DNA from: CAZIQY01 sp964541605 | GTDB lineage: Bacteria > Desulfobacterota > Syntrophia > Syntrophales > UBA2185 | Length of the DNA stretch: 6,382 nucleotides | Assembly (NCBI GenBank): GCA_964541605.1 | Contig: CAZIQY010000123.1 | Location: 1-6,382 of the forward strand | Direction: 5' to 3' | Shown: in pieces, positions 1 to 6,334 of the stretch | How the letters are laid out: every line of letters begins with the position of its first letter | Position numbering within the stretch: position 1 is the stretch's first letter | Notes under the pieces: model-generated | Database searches by the model: none | Seen by the model: only the letters and a program-made list of their open reading frames with translations | What the model was told of the DNA's origin: nothing | Translations under genes and position numbers: made by a program

Positions 1-50
1 GCGGACAATTCACGTGCTACAAAACCGGACAACTCTATTTGCTCTTGACA
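1..50. mobile_element. Probable terminal end of an insertion sequence (IS21-like), partial
   Basis: Two imperfect direct copies of a motif of about 18-19 bases lie here: one from position 1 (GCGGACAATT...GTGCT) and one from position 25 (CCGGACAACT...TTGCT), 24 bases apart. They are followed by TTGACA at 45-50. Read on the other strand the end would be TGTCAAGAGCAAAT...TGTCCGG. From memory, IS21-family ends begin with TGT and carry several internal copies of such a repeat, so this fits the outer end of an element whose transposase genes lie to the left, outside the window. The exact boundary is uncertain (near 50). No target-site duplication can be tested because the other end is not present. 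It could instead be a chance repeat. Confidence 0.4.
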
Positions 51-66
51 TTTTGCCTGATATTCC

Positions 67-96
67 TTGACATAAGTACAGGGTTGGTGGTAGAAA
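67..96 (+). promoter_or_regulatory. Candidate sigma-70 promoter for tRNA-Pro
   Basis: A perfect -35 hexamer TTGACA (67-72) is followed after 18 bases by TAGAAA (91-96), which matches four of six -10 positions. Transcription would start near 103, about 17 bases before the tRNA. A second perfect TTGACA at 45-50 lies 22 bases upstream, but the best -10 it could use (TGACAT at 68-73, or CATAAG at 71-76) is poor or badly spaced, so the downstream pair is preferred. Confidence 0.55.
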
Positions 97-119
97 TAAA
101 CCGTTTAGGTGATTCATGT

Positions 120-196
120 CGGGGCGTGGCGCAGTCTGGTAGCGTATCTGAATGGGGTTCAGAGGGCCGGTGGTTCAAATCCACTCGCCCCGACCA
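120..196 (+). tRNA. tRNA-Pro (anticodon GGG)
   Basis: This is a complete cloverleaf of 77 bases with an encoded CCA end. The acceptor stem CGGGGCG (120-126) pairs with CGCCCCG (186-192), followed by A193 and CCA. The anticodon stem TCTGA (147-151) pairs with TCAGA (159-163) around a seven-base loop with GGG at 154-156, which reads the proline codon CCC (and possibly CCU). The T arm contains the standard GTTCAAAT. The first pair C1-G72 and A73 are the known hallmarks of bacterial proline tRNAs and agree with the anticodon. It has its own promoter upstream and a terminator ten bases downstream, so it appears to be a single-gene unit. Confidence 0.97.
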
Positions 197-205
197 ATTG
201 AAATT

Positions 206-229
206 AAACCGCCAAACAGGCGGTTTTTT
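206..229 (+). terminator. Intrinsic terminator of tRNA-Pro
   Basis: The arm AAACCGCC (206-213) and GGCGGTTT (219-226) form a perfect 8-bp stem with a five-base loop AAACA, and the T run continues to 229. It starts ten bases after the tRNA CCA end and separates tRNA-Pro from the tRNA-Leu unit. Confidence 0.9.
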
Positions 230-262
230 AATATGTTGTGAATATTTCTCCCATATTGGATG

Positions 263-291
263 TTGACAATCGATAAGGCAATGTTTATAAA
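263..291 (+). promoter_or_regulatory. Strong sigma-70 promoter for tRNA-Leu (and probably the tig operon)
   Basis: Perfect TTGACA (263-268), a 17-base spacer and TATAAA (286-291, five of six matches) make a near-consensus promoter. The start site would be near 298, ten bases before the tRNA. The first ten bases, TTGACAATCG, are identical to those of the candidate tRNA-Val promoter at 6121. No terminator lies between tRNA-Leu and tig, so this is also the best visible promoter for the protein genes. Confidence 0.85.
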
Positions 292-307
292 GAGCAAGCT
301 TCTACCT

Positions 308-394
308 GCGAGAGTGGCGGAACTGGTAGACGCACTGGATTTAGGATCCAGCCCGCCTGAGCGGATAGGGGTTCAACTCCCCTCTCTCGCACCA
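308..394 (+). tRNA. tRNA-Leu (anticodon TAG)
   Basis: This is a class II tRNA of 87 bases with an encoded CCA. The acceptor stem GCGAGAG (308-314) pairs with CTCTCGC (384-390). The anticodon stem CTGGA/TCCAG (335-339, 347-351) frames TAG at 342-344, which reads CUA and, by wobble, other CUN leucine codons. The long variable arm has a CCGC/GCGG stem (353-356, 361-364), as expected for leucine. The T arm is AGGGG/CCCCT (367-371, 379-383) around TTCAACT. It ends 50 bases before the tig start, with no hairpin and T run between them, so the tRNA is probably cut out of a longer tRNA-tig transcript. That last point is inference. Confidence 0.97.
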
Positions 395-428
395 ATCCAT
401 GGTTTATCCAATTAAATTATATTTGTAC

Positions 429-435
429 AAAGGAG
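429..435 (+). promoter_or_regulatory. Ribosome binding site deciding the GTG start of tig
   Basis: AAAGGAG lies nine bases before the GTG at 445. The ATG at 449-451 is in the wrong frame, so the Shine-Dalgarno site and the reading frame together support GTG as the start. Confidence 0.85.
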
Positions 436-444
436 CCTATTGAC

Positions 445-1779
445 GTGAATGATATCAGTGCCGCCGTTAAAATCGAGGATATCAGCACCGTAAAAAAGAA
501 ACTGTCATTTGATATCCCTTGGGCGGATGTAAAAAACGAAATGGACTTAGTTTACCGAAAATTGGGGAAAAAGGCCAAAGTCAAGGGATTCAGACCTGGA
601 AAGGTGCCACGAGGGATTCTCGAAAAACATTTCAAGGAGGAAGCCGAAGAAGAAACGGTCTCCAATCTGGTAAACAAGTACTATTGGGAAACACTGCAGG
701 AGAAAAAAATTCCTGCGGTCATGCATCCGGAGATCAAACAGACGGGAATAGAAACAGAAAAGAATTTTATTTTTTCGGCAACGGTCGAGGTGGAGCCGGC
801 CGTTGAACCCAAGGACTATATTGGTCTTGAACTGGAGAAAGAAGAGCCGGTCGTGACCGAGGAGGATCTTGAGGCGAGAATGCAGGAAATACGCCAGATG
901 TTTGCCACAATGGAAGAGGTCAGTGAAGACCGAGAGATTATCGCGGGAGATTTCGTTACCCTGGATTTCGAGGGTGCACTTGCCGGCGAACATCTTAAAG
1001 AACTGAAGTCCGAAAACTATTTGTTGGAAATCGGTGCGAAAAACTTTGTTCCCGGTTTTGAGGATCAGCTGGTCGGAATGAAGAAAGGCGAAAAGAAGTC
1101 TATCCCAGTCCGGTTTCCGGAAAACTATCATGCCGAACATCTGGCAGGAAAGGATGTCGAATTTGCCGTCCTAATCAAGGGAATTCGGGTCAAAAAAATT
1201 CCGGAAATCGACGAGCAGTTTGTCAAGAATTTTGAAAAGTACGAGTCCCTGGAGGCTCTCAGGGATGATGTGCGAAGGAACCTGAAAGAGGAGAAGAAAC
1301 GAAAAAATGCCACAGCGTTTGAAAGACAGATCAGAGATAAACTTTTGGAAAAAAATACATTCGAGGTCCCGGAATCCTTTGTGGAACGTCAGATTTATTA
1401 TATGATGTCCGATACACAGCGAAGAATGATTGCCGGCGGTATGGAGCCAAAGAAAGCAACCGAATTCAGTTTAAAGCTACATGGTCAATATCGGGAGGAA
1501 GCAGCCAAGATCGTCAAAGAGATACTCATGCTCAAAGCAATTGGAGCCAAAGAAGGATTGACTGTCGGAGATGACGAAGTTGAAAATCAGATTCGGGAGA
1601 TGGCCGTACAAAGAGCCCAAGATTATGAAGCGTTGAGGAAGTCTCTGGACAAGGACGGTCTGCTCGACAATATTCGAAGTGAGATTCTGAACCAAAAGAC
1701 TTACGAATTCCTGGCAGCGAACGCGAAGGTGAACATCGTCAGAAGAGAAAAGAACGATATATTCAAGGAGGGAGAATGA
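445..1779 (+). CDS. tig: Trigger factor, ribosome-associated chaperone and peptidyl-prolyl isomerase
   Basis: Trigger factor binds near the exit tunnel of the large ribosomal subunit and shields nascent chains in the cytosol. The product has 444 residues, a normal family length. The N-terminal ribosome-binding domain spans about 1-125 and holds the signature loop GFRPGKVP at 48-55, equivalent to GFRKGKVP in E. coli. An FKBP-type isomerase domain follows at about 165-250, with FVPGFEDQLVGMKKGE at 201-216. The C-terminal helical chaperone arms run from about 255 to 435 and are rich in charged residues. The start is GTG at 445, chosen because AAAGGAG lies nine bases upstream. The stop overlaps the clpP start (ATGA). 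tRNA-Leu precedes it without a terminator. Nothing is truncated. Identification is from motifs and neighbours; no search was run. Confidence 0.97.
   Translation: MNDISAAVKIEDISTVKKKLSFDIPWADVKNEMDLVYRKLGKKAKVKGFRPGKVPRGILEKHFKEEAEEETVSNLVNKYYWETLQEKKIPAVMHPEIKQTGIETEKNFIFSATVEVEPAVEPKDYIGLELEKEEPVVTEEDLEARMQEIRQMFATMEEVSEDREIIAGDFVTLDFEGALAGEHLKELKSENYLLEIGAKNFVPGFEDQLVGMKKGEKKSIPVRFPENYHAEHLAGKDVEFAVLIKGIRVKKIPEIDEQFVKNFEKYESLEALRDDVRRNLKEEKKRKNATAFERQIRDKLLEKNTFEVPESFVERQIYYMMSDTQRRMIAGGMEPKKATEFSLKLHGQYREEAAKIVKEILMLKAIGAKEGLTVGDDEVENQIREMAVQRAQDYEALRKSLDKDGLLDNIRSEILNQKTYEFLAANAKVNIVRREKNDIFKEGE
1765..1771 (+). promoter_or_regulatory. Strong ribosome binding site for clpP inside the end of tig
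   Basis: AAGGAGG is a full Shine-Dalgarno sequence within the last tig codons, four bases before the clpP ATG at 1776. Together with the ATGA stop/start overlap it points to translational coupling of clpP to tig. Confidence 0.8.
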
Positions 1780-2360
1780 GTCTGATCCCAATGGTGGTCG
1801 AACAGGATGGTCGCGGAGAGAGGGCGTTCGATATCTATTCCAGGCTTCTCAAGGATCGTATCATCTTCCTAGGAACGGCCGTAGATGATGAGGTGGCGAA
1901 CCTCGTCATTGCACAATTGCTCTATTTGGAATCGGATGATCCCGACAAGGAGATCTTTTTTTATCTGAATACCCCCGGCGGTCATGTCAGTTCGGGATTG
2001 GCGATTTACGATACGATGCAGTATATCAAGCCGGCGGTCTGTACGGTCTGCATGGGACAGGCGGCAAGCATGGGAGCCCTTCTCCTCGCAGCAGGTCAAA
2101 AGGGAAAGAGGTTTGCCCTGCCCCATTCACGGATCCTGATTCACCAGCCTCTGGGCGGATTTCAGGGACAGGCAACAGATATCGATATTCAGGCACGCGA
2201 GATTTTGCGGTTGAAGGATGATCTGAATCAGATTCTGGCGCATCTGACAGGTCAATCCCTGGAGAAGATCACTGCAGATACCGAACGGGATTATTACATG
2301 ACCTGTGAGCAAGCCAAGCAATATGGTATTATCGATGAGATTATCGTCAACAGAATTTAG
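1776..2360 (+). CDS. clpP: ATP-dependent Clp protease proteolytic subunit ClpP (serine peptidase, family S14)
   Basis: ClpP forms a double-ring 14-mer chamber that cuts unfolded polypeptides fed in by ClpX (or ClpA/ClpC type partners) in the cytosol. The product has 194 residues. The Ser-His-Asp triad is intact: Ser98 in MGQAASMG, His123 in LIHQPLGG, and Asp172 in DTERDYYM, matching E. coli Ser97, His122 and Asp171 of the mature enzyme. The N-terminus MSLIPMVVEQ lines up with the mature E. coli start ALVPMVIEQ, so there is essentially no propeptide to remove, as in many bacteria. The oxyanion segment NTPGGHVSSG is at 65-74. The start codon overlaps the tig stop, and AAGGAGG precedes it. clpX begins 23 bases downstream, so both parts of the ClpXP machine should be made from one transcript. 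Confidence 0.98.
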   Translation: MSLIPMVVEQDGRGERAFDIYSRLLKDRIIFLGTAVDDEVANLVIAQLLYLESDDPDKEIFFYLNTPGGHVSSGLAIYDTMQYIKPAVCTVCMGQAASMGALLLAAGQKGKRFALPHSRILIHQPLGGFQGQATDIDIQAREILRLKDDLNQILAHLTGQSLEKITADTERDYYMTCEQAKQYGIIDEIIVNRI

Positions 2361-2367
2361 AAATATT

Positions 2368-2374
2368 AAAAGGA
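2368..2374 (+). promoter_or_regulatory. Ribosome binding site of clpX
   Basis: AAAAGGA lies nine bases before the ATG at 2384 and six bases before an in-frame TTG at 2381. Both spacings work, so the ATG is preferred only on codon grounds. The ATG at 2376 is out of frame, too close to this site, and stops after two codons. Confidence 0.7.
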
Positions 2375-2383
2375 TATGAGTTG

Positions 2384-3646
2384 ATGGTTAAAAAAGGTAG
2401 AGAATCTCAGAACGGAAGGGGACTTCTATCCTGTTCCTTCTGCGGGAAGAACCAAAATGAGGTCAAGAAGCTTATCGCCGGTCCAGCAGCCCATATCTGC
2501 GACGAGTGTATCGAACTGTGCCGTTGTATTGTGGAGGAAGAGAACAAAAGTCCGGGACCGGAGGACTTCCACAAGGTCATCCCTGAACCGAAGAACATTG
2601 CAAAATTTCTCGATCAATATGTCATCGGGCAGGAAAGATCGAAACGGGTTCTCTCCGTTGCGGTTTACAACCACTATCGACGATTGTTTTCCCGTATGGA
2701 TATGGATGGGGTCGATATCCACAAAAGTAACATCCTCTTGATCGGGCCGACCGGATCCGGCAAAACACTCCTGGCCAAGACCCTTGCCAGAATTTTGAAT
2801 GTTCCCTTTACGATAGCCGATGCAACCACTCTGACCGAGGCCGGTTATGTGGGTGAGGATGTGGAGAATATCATTCTCAGTCTCCTTCAAAATGCCGATT
2901 ATGATGTCGAGAAGGCCTCCAGGGGTATTGTGTACATTGATGAAATCGATAAGATCGCCAAAAAATCAGGTAATCCTTCTATCACGAGGGATGTGTCCGG
3001 AGAAGGGGTCCAGCAGGCACTCTTAAAGATTATCGAAGGAACGACGGCCAACATTCCGCCCAAAGGAGGGAGAAAGCATCCCCAGCAGGAATTCATCCAA
3101 GTCGATACGACCAACATCCTATTCATCTGCGGTGGGGCATTCAACGATCTGGACGGCATCATCGCTCGAAGGACCGGTTTTAATGCCATGGGTTTTGGGG
3201 CCGAAATCCGCAGCAAGGGGGATAAAAAGGCGGATCAATTGCTGAAAGAGGTGCTTCCCGAAGACCTGCTGAAATATGGATTGATCCCTGAGTTTATTGG
3301 CCGATTGCCCGTGATCGCATCCCTCAGTGAACTGTCTCAGGAGGAATTGATTCGAATTCTGGTAGAACCCAAGGACGCCATTGTCAAGCAGTATCAGAAG
3401 CTGTTTGAATTGGAAGGGGTCAAACTAAAATTTACGGATGGCGCGCTTCGTGCCGTTGCAACCCTGTCCGTCGAACGTAAATCGGGAGCCAGGGGTCTGC
3501 GAGCGGTATTGGAAAATACAATGCTTGACATTATGTACGAACTGCCGTCCAGACCTGATGTAAAGGAATGCGTCATCAGCGAAGAGGTCGTGATGAACCA
3601 TGAAAAGCCGATCCTGCTTTTCGAAAAGAAATCGGAGACGGCTTGA
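2384..3646 (+). CDS. clpX: ATP-dependent Clp protease ATP-binding subunit ClpX (AAA+ unfoldase)
   Basis: ClpX is a hexameric AAA+ unfoldase that recognises degrons such as the SsrA tag and threads substrates into ClpP. The product has 420 residues from the ATG at 2384 (421 if the adjacent TTG at 2381 is used). An N-terminal zinc-binding domain has C17-x2-C20 and C39-x2-C42. The AAA+ core shows Walker A GPTGSGKT (121-128), pore loop GYVG (154-157), Walker B IVYIDEID (182-189), second pore loop RDVSGEG (202-208), the RKH loop (230-232), arginine finger R307 in EFIGRLP, and sensor 2 R370 in GAR. The ClpP-docking loop reads MGF (269-271) where E. coli has IGF, a conservative change. It follows clpP by 23 bases and precedes lon by 21, without a terminator. 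All catalytic elements are intact. Confidence 0.98.
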   Translation: MVKKGRESQNGRGLLSCSFCGKNQNEVKKLIAGPAAHICDECIELCRCIVEEENKSPGPEDFHKVIPEPKNIAKFLDQYVIGQERSKRVLSVAVYNHYRRLFSRMDMDGVDIHKSNILLIGPTGSGKTLLAKTLARILNVPFTIADATTLTEAGYVGEDVENIILSLLQNADYDVEKASRGIVYIDEIDKIAKKSGNPSITRDVSGEGVQQALLKIIEGTTANIPPKGGRKHPQQEFIQVDTTNILFICGGAFNDLDGIIARRTGFNAMGFGAEIRSKGDKKADQLLKEVLPEDLLKYGLIPEFIGRLPVIASLSELSQEELIRILVEPKDAIVKQYQKLFELEGVKLKFTDGALRAVATLSVERKSGARGLRAVLENTMLDIMYELPSRPDVKECVISEEVVMNHEKPILLFEKKSETA

Positions 3647-3667
3647 TCTTTAAAATAGGAATAGTAA

Positions 3668-6124
3668 ATGATGTTCAATAATAAAAAATACGGGGAGACG
3701 TGGCCGCGAGAAATGGACATTCCCCTTCTGCCTCTTAGGGATGTAGTGGTTTTCCCTCATATGATTGTCCCGCTTTTCGTGGGACGTGAAAGGTCGATTG
3801 CCGCACTGGAGTCTGCCATGAAGGACGAAAAAGAGATCTTCATGGTTGCCCAGAAGAATGCCCAGAAAGATGACCCAACAGAAGATGAAATCTATCGTAT
3901 TGGGACGATCGGAATTATCATCCAATTGCTGCGCCTGCCTGACGGCACTGTTAAAGTTCTGGTCGAGGGGAAAAAAAGGGGGATTGTTCGTGAATACCTC
4001 CCATGCGAGGAATATTTCTTGGTTCGCGCAGAAGAACTCGTAGAGATCGGCAATACGGAAGATGTAAAAATCGTAGCCCTGATGAGGAACATTCGGGAAT
4101 CTTTTGAAACCTATGCCAAGATGACCAAGAAGGTTCATCTTGAAATGGTCGGCACCATAGCCTCCATCGAAGATCCTTCAAAACTTGCCGATGTCGTTAT
4201 TTCGCAAATCAATACTAAATTGGAGGACAAACAGAAGATTCTGGAGATATTCAATGTTCCCGAGAGGATGGAAACGATTTATGAACTGATGCTCTCCGAG
4301 ATTGAGATCTTGAATGTTGAAGAGAAGATCAAAAGACGGGTCAAAAAACAAATGGATAAGACCCAAAAAGATTACTATCTGAACGAGCAGATGCGGGCCA
4401 TTCAGAAGGAGATGGGGGAGAAAGATGATTTCCGAAACGAAATCGCCGAACTGGAAAAAAGACTGAAACAGAAAAAACTTTCTGAAGAGGCCCACAAGAA
4501 GGTCAAACAGGAAATTAAGAAAATGCAGATGATGGCCCCGATGTCAGCCGAGGCGACGGTAGTCCGGAATTATATCGACTGGTTGCTTGATATGCCGTGG
4601 GCTGAGCAAACGGAAAATAAATATAGCTTACGGGAATCGGAAGCTATATTGGAAGAGGACCATTACGGACTTAAACAGGTCAAAGAGAGAATTATCGAAT
4701 ATCTGGCCGTACAGACCCTTGTGAAGAAGAACAAGGGACCCATTCTCTGCCTTGTGGGGCCTCCGGGTGTAGGGAAAACCTCAATTGCAAAATCGGTGGC
4801 CCGTGCGACCAATCGTAAATTCGTGCGACTCTCCCTGGGCGGTGTCCGGGATGAAGCAGAAATCCGGGGTCACAGGCGTACATACATCGGAGCCATGCCG
4901 GGTAAAATCATTCAGCTCCTGAAGAAGGCTGGGACGAACAATCCGGTTTTCTGTCTGGATGAAGTGGACAAGCTAAGTTCCGATTTTAGAGGAGATCCAT
5001 CTTCGGCACTTTTGGAAGTGCTCGATCCGGAGCAAAACTGTGCCTTCAATGACAATTATCTGGAAGTCGACTACGATCTTTCCGACATCATGTTTATTAC
5101 TACGGCCAATGTCTTGCAGACTATCCCCGCACCTCTTCAGGACCGAATGGAGATCATACGCTTGGCAGGGTATACGGAACCGGAAAAGCTTAATATCGCC
5201 AAAAGATTTCTCGTCCCCAAGGAGATGGGGGCGAACGGGCTCAAGGGGAATCGTGTTTTTTTTACGGATGGAGCATTACTCGTCATTATCCGTCAATATA
5301 CCCGGGAGGCGGGGGTCCGGAATCTGGAGCGGGAGATCGCGTCGATCTGCCGGAAGGTCGCCCGTAAGATAGTAACTGATGGTGGTAAAAAAAGTATTCG
5401 GATCTCATCAAAGTCCATTCAGGGATACCTGAGCGTACCGAAATTCCGCCATGGGGAAACCGAGGGACGGGATGATATTGGCCTTACAATAGGCCTTGCC
5501 TGGACCGAGGTGGGCGGGGAACTGTTGGTCATTGAAGCTTCCATCATGAAGGGCACCGGGAAGATGACCTTGACCGGAAAGCTGGGCGACGTCATGCAGG
5601 AGTCAGCGCAGGCGGCGCTGACATACGTTCGTGCTCGAGCAGGACAATTCGGATTGCCGGAAGGTTTTTACAAGGAGACGGATATTCACGTCCATATACC
5701 CGAAGGGGCGATTCCCAAGGACGGACCCTCGGCTGGTATTGCGATGGCGACTTCCATTGCCTCGGCCTTTATTCGGAGGAAGGTCAGAGGAGACTTGGCC
5801 ATGACGGGGGAGATCACGCTTCGGGGCCGAGTGCTGCCTATAGGAGGTCTGAAGGAAAAGCTGCTTGCCGCTCATCGGGGGGATATCCGAACCGTGATTA
5901 TCCCCAAGGATAATGAAAAGGATCTGGCCGATGTTCCTGCCAATGTTCTAAAATATCTGGAAGTGATCCTCGTCGAAAACGTCGATGAAGTTCTGGAGCA
6001 CGCATTTCTACCCGAAGAAGAAAAGAAGGAGAAGAACAAATCAGACGGTGTAACGATGCCGAGTGAGGTTGATTCAATTGTGCATACCGTGCCACATGAA
6101 CGATGGGAACCAATTAATCCTTGA
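3668..6124 (+). CDS. lon: ATP-dependent protease La, LonA type (AAA+ serine-lysine protease)
   Basis: Lon is a cytosolic hexamer that unfolds and degrades damaged and short-lived regulatory proteins in one polypeptide. The product has 818 residues, somewhat longer than E. coli Lon (784). The N-terminal substrate-binding domain runs from about 18 to 210, followed by a charged helical, probably coiled-coil stretch at about 215-295. The AAA+ module has Walker A GPPGVGKT (364-371), pore loop YIGAMPG (406-412), Walker B CLDEVD (429-434), sensor-1 N481, arginine finger R493 in QDRMEII, and sensor-2 R551 in REAGVRN. The protease domain carries PKDGPSAG (683-690) with Ser688 and the paired Lys731, matching E. 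coli Ser679/Lys722. A charged tail of nearly 40 residues follows the domain. The start is ATG at 3668 with AGGA seven bases upstream; an ATG at 3671 is an alternative. The TGA stop lies inside a TTGACA hexamer of a candidate tRNA promoter. Confidence 0.98.
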   Translation: MMFNNKKYGETWPREMDIPLLPLRDVVVFPHMIVPLFVGRERSIAALESAMKDEKEIFMVAQKNAQKDDPTEDEIYRIGTIGIIIQLLRLPDGTVKVLVEGKKRGIVREYLPCEEYFLVRAEELVEIGNTEDVKIVALMRNIRESFETYAKMTKKVHLEMVGTIASIEDPSKLADVVISQINTKLEDKQKILEIFNVPERMETIYELMLSEIEILNVEEKIKRRVKKQMDKTQKDYYLNEQMRAIQKEMGEKDDFRNEIAELEKRLKQKKLSEEAHKKVKQEIKKMQMMAPMSAEATVVRNYIDWLLDMPWAEQTENKYSLRESEAILEEDHYGLKQVKERIIEYLAVQTLVKKNKGPILCLVGPPGVGKTSIAKSVARATNRKFVRLSLGGVRDEAEIRGHRRTYIGAMPGKIIQLLKKAGTNNPVFCLDEVDKLSSDFRGDPSSALLEVLDPEQNCAFNDNYLEVDYDLSDIMFITTANVLQTIPAPLQDRMEIIRLAGYTEPEKLNIAKRFLVPKEMGANGLKGNRVFFTDGALLVIIRQYTREAGVRNLEREIASICRKVARKIVTDGGKKSIRISSKSIQGYLSVPKFRHGETEGRDDIGLTIGLAWTEVGGELLVIEASIMKGTGKMTLTGKLGDVMQESAQAALTYVRARAGQFGLPEGFYKETDIHVHIPEGAIPKDGPSAGIAMATSIASAFIRRKVRGDLAMTGEITLRGRVLPIGGLKEKLLAAHRGDIRTVIIPKDNEKDLADVPANVLKYLEVILVENVDEVLEHAFLPEEEKKEKNKSDGVTMPSEVDSIVHTVPHERWEPINP

Positions 6125-6149
6125 CAATCGGGGCGATCGTTGTTAGATA
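6121..6149 (+). promoter_or_regulatory. Candidate promoter for tRNA-Val, overlapping the lon stop codon
   Basis: TTGACA (6121-6126) contains the TGA stop of lon. After 17 bases comes TAGATA (6144-6149), a weak -10 hexamer that is preceded by TG at 6141-6142, giving an extended -10 arrangement. Transcription would start near 6156, about 17 bases before the tRNA. The sequence TTGACAATCG is shared exactly with the strong tRNA-Leu promoter at 263-272. No terminator separates lon from the tRNA, so read-through from the operon is also possible. Confidence 0.55.
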
Positions 6150-6172
6150 CCTCGCCAAAATGAAGGTGGTCC

Positions 6173-6248
6173 GGGCGGGTAGCTCAGTTGGGAGAGCGCC
6201 ACGCTTACACCGTGGAAGTCACAGGTTCAAGTCCTGTTCCGCCTACCA
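6173..6248 (+). tRNA. tRNA-Val (anticodon TAC)
   Basis: This is a complete cloverleaf of 76 bases with an encoded CCA. The acceptor stem GGGCGGG (6173-6179) pairs with TCCGCCT (6238-6244), including G-T wobbles at both the first and seventh pairs. The D arm carries AGCTCAGTTGGGAGAGC. The anticodon stem CCACG/CGTGG (6199-6203, 6211-6215) frames TAC at 6206-6208, which reads valine GUN codons. The T arm is ACAGG/CCTGT around TTCAAGT. It sits 48 bases after the lon stop and 86 bases before tRNA-Asp, with which it may share a transcript. Confidence 0.96.
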
Positions 6249-6258
6249 TGGAAATAGC

Positions 6259-6330
6259 GAAATCCTGAAAAGCTGCCCCAATCCGAATCATAGGGAGCAG
6301 CCGGTTCGGATTTCAAGAGATAGTTTTTTT
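6259..6330 (+). other. Structured spacer between tRNA-Val and tRNA-Asp with competing hairpins and a T run
   Basis: Three helices can be drawn. A: GAAATCC (6259-6265) with GGATTTC (6308-6314). B: GCTGCCCC (6272-6279) with GGG-A-GCAGC (6293-6301, one bulged A). C: AATCCGAA (6280-6287) with TTCGGATT (6305-6312), a perfect 8-bp match. A and B nest, A and C exclude each other, and B and C cross as in a pseudoknot. Seven T (6324-6330) follow, but 9 to 11 bases after the helices, so this is not a standard terminator. Only four bases separate the T run from tRNA-Asp. It may be a weak terminator, an attenuator or a processing site. Confidence 0.4.
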
Positions 6331-6334
6331 AGTT

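Noticed and set aside
39..266. Open frame running through tRNA-Pro and its terminator
   Set aside because: It spans a complete tRNA and an intrinsic terminator, so it is not plausible as a protein gene.
547..1140. 197-codon open frame on the minus strand within tig
   Set aside because: It lies wholly inside a clear trigger factor gene, has no recognisable motif and no separate ribosome site that I can support; a shadow frame.
2376..2384. Two-codon ORF ATG-AGT-TGA overlapping the clpX start as a possible translational control element
   Set aside because: Its ATG is only one base from the Shine-Dalgarno sequence, too close for initiation; probably chance.
3650..4138. 162-codon minus-strand open frame over the start of lon
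   Set aside because: It is antisense to a well-supported lon N-terminal domain, has no family resemblance and biased composition; a shadow frame.
6132..6156. GGCGA/TCGCC inverted repeat after lon as a terminator
   Set aside because: It has only 5 base pairs and a 15-base loop, and is followed by A-rich sequence rather than a T run.
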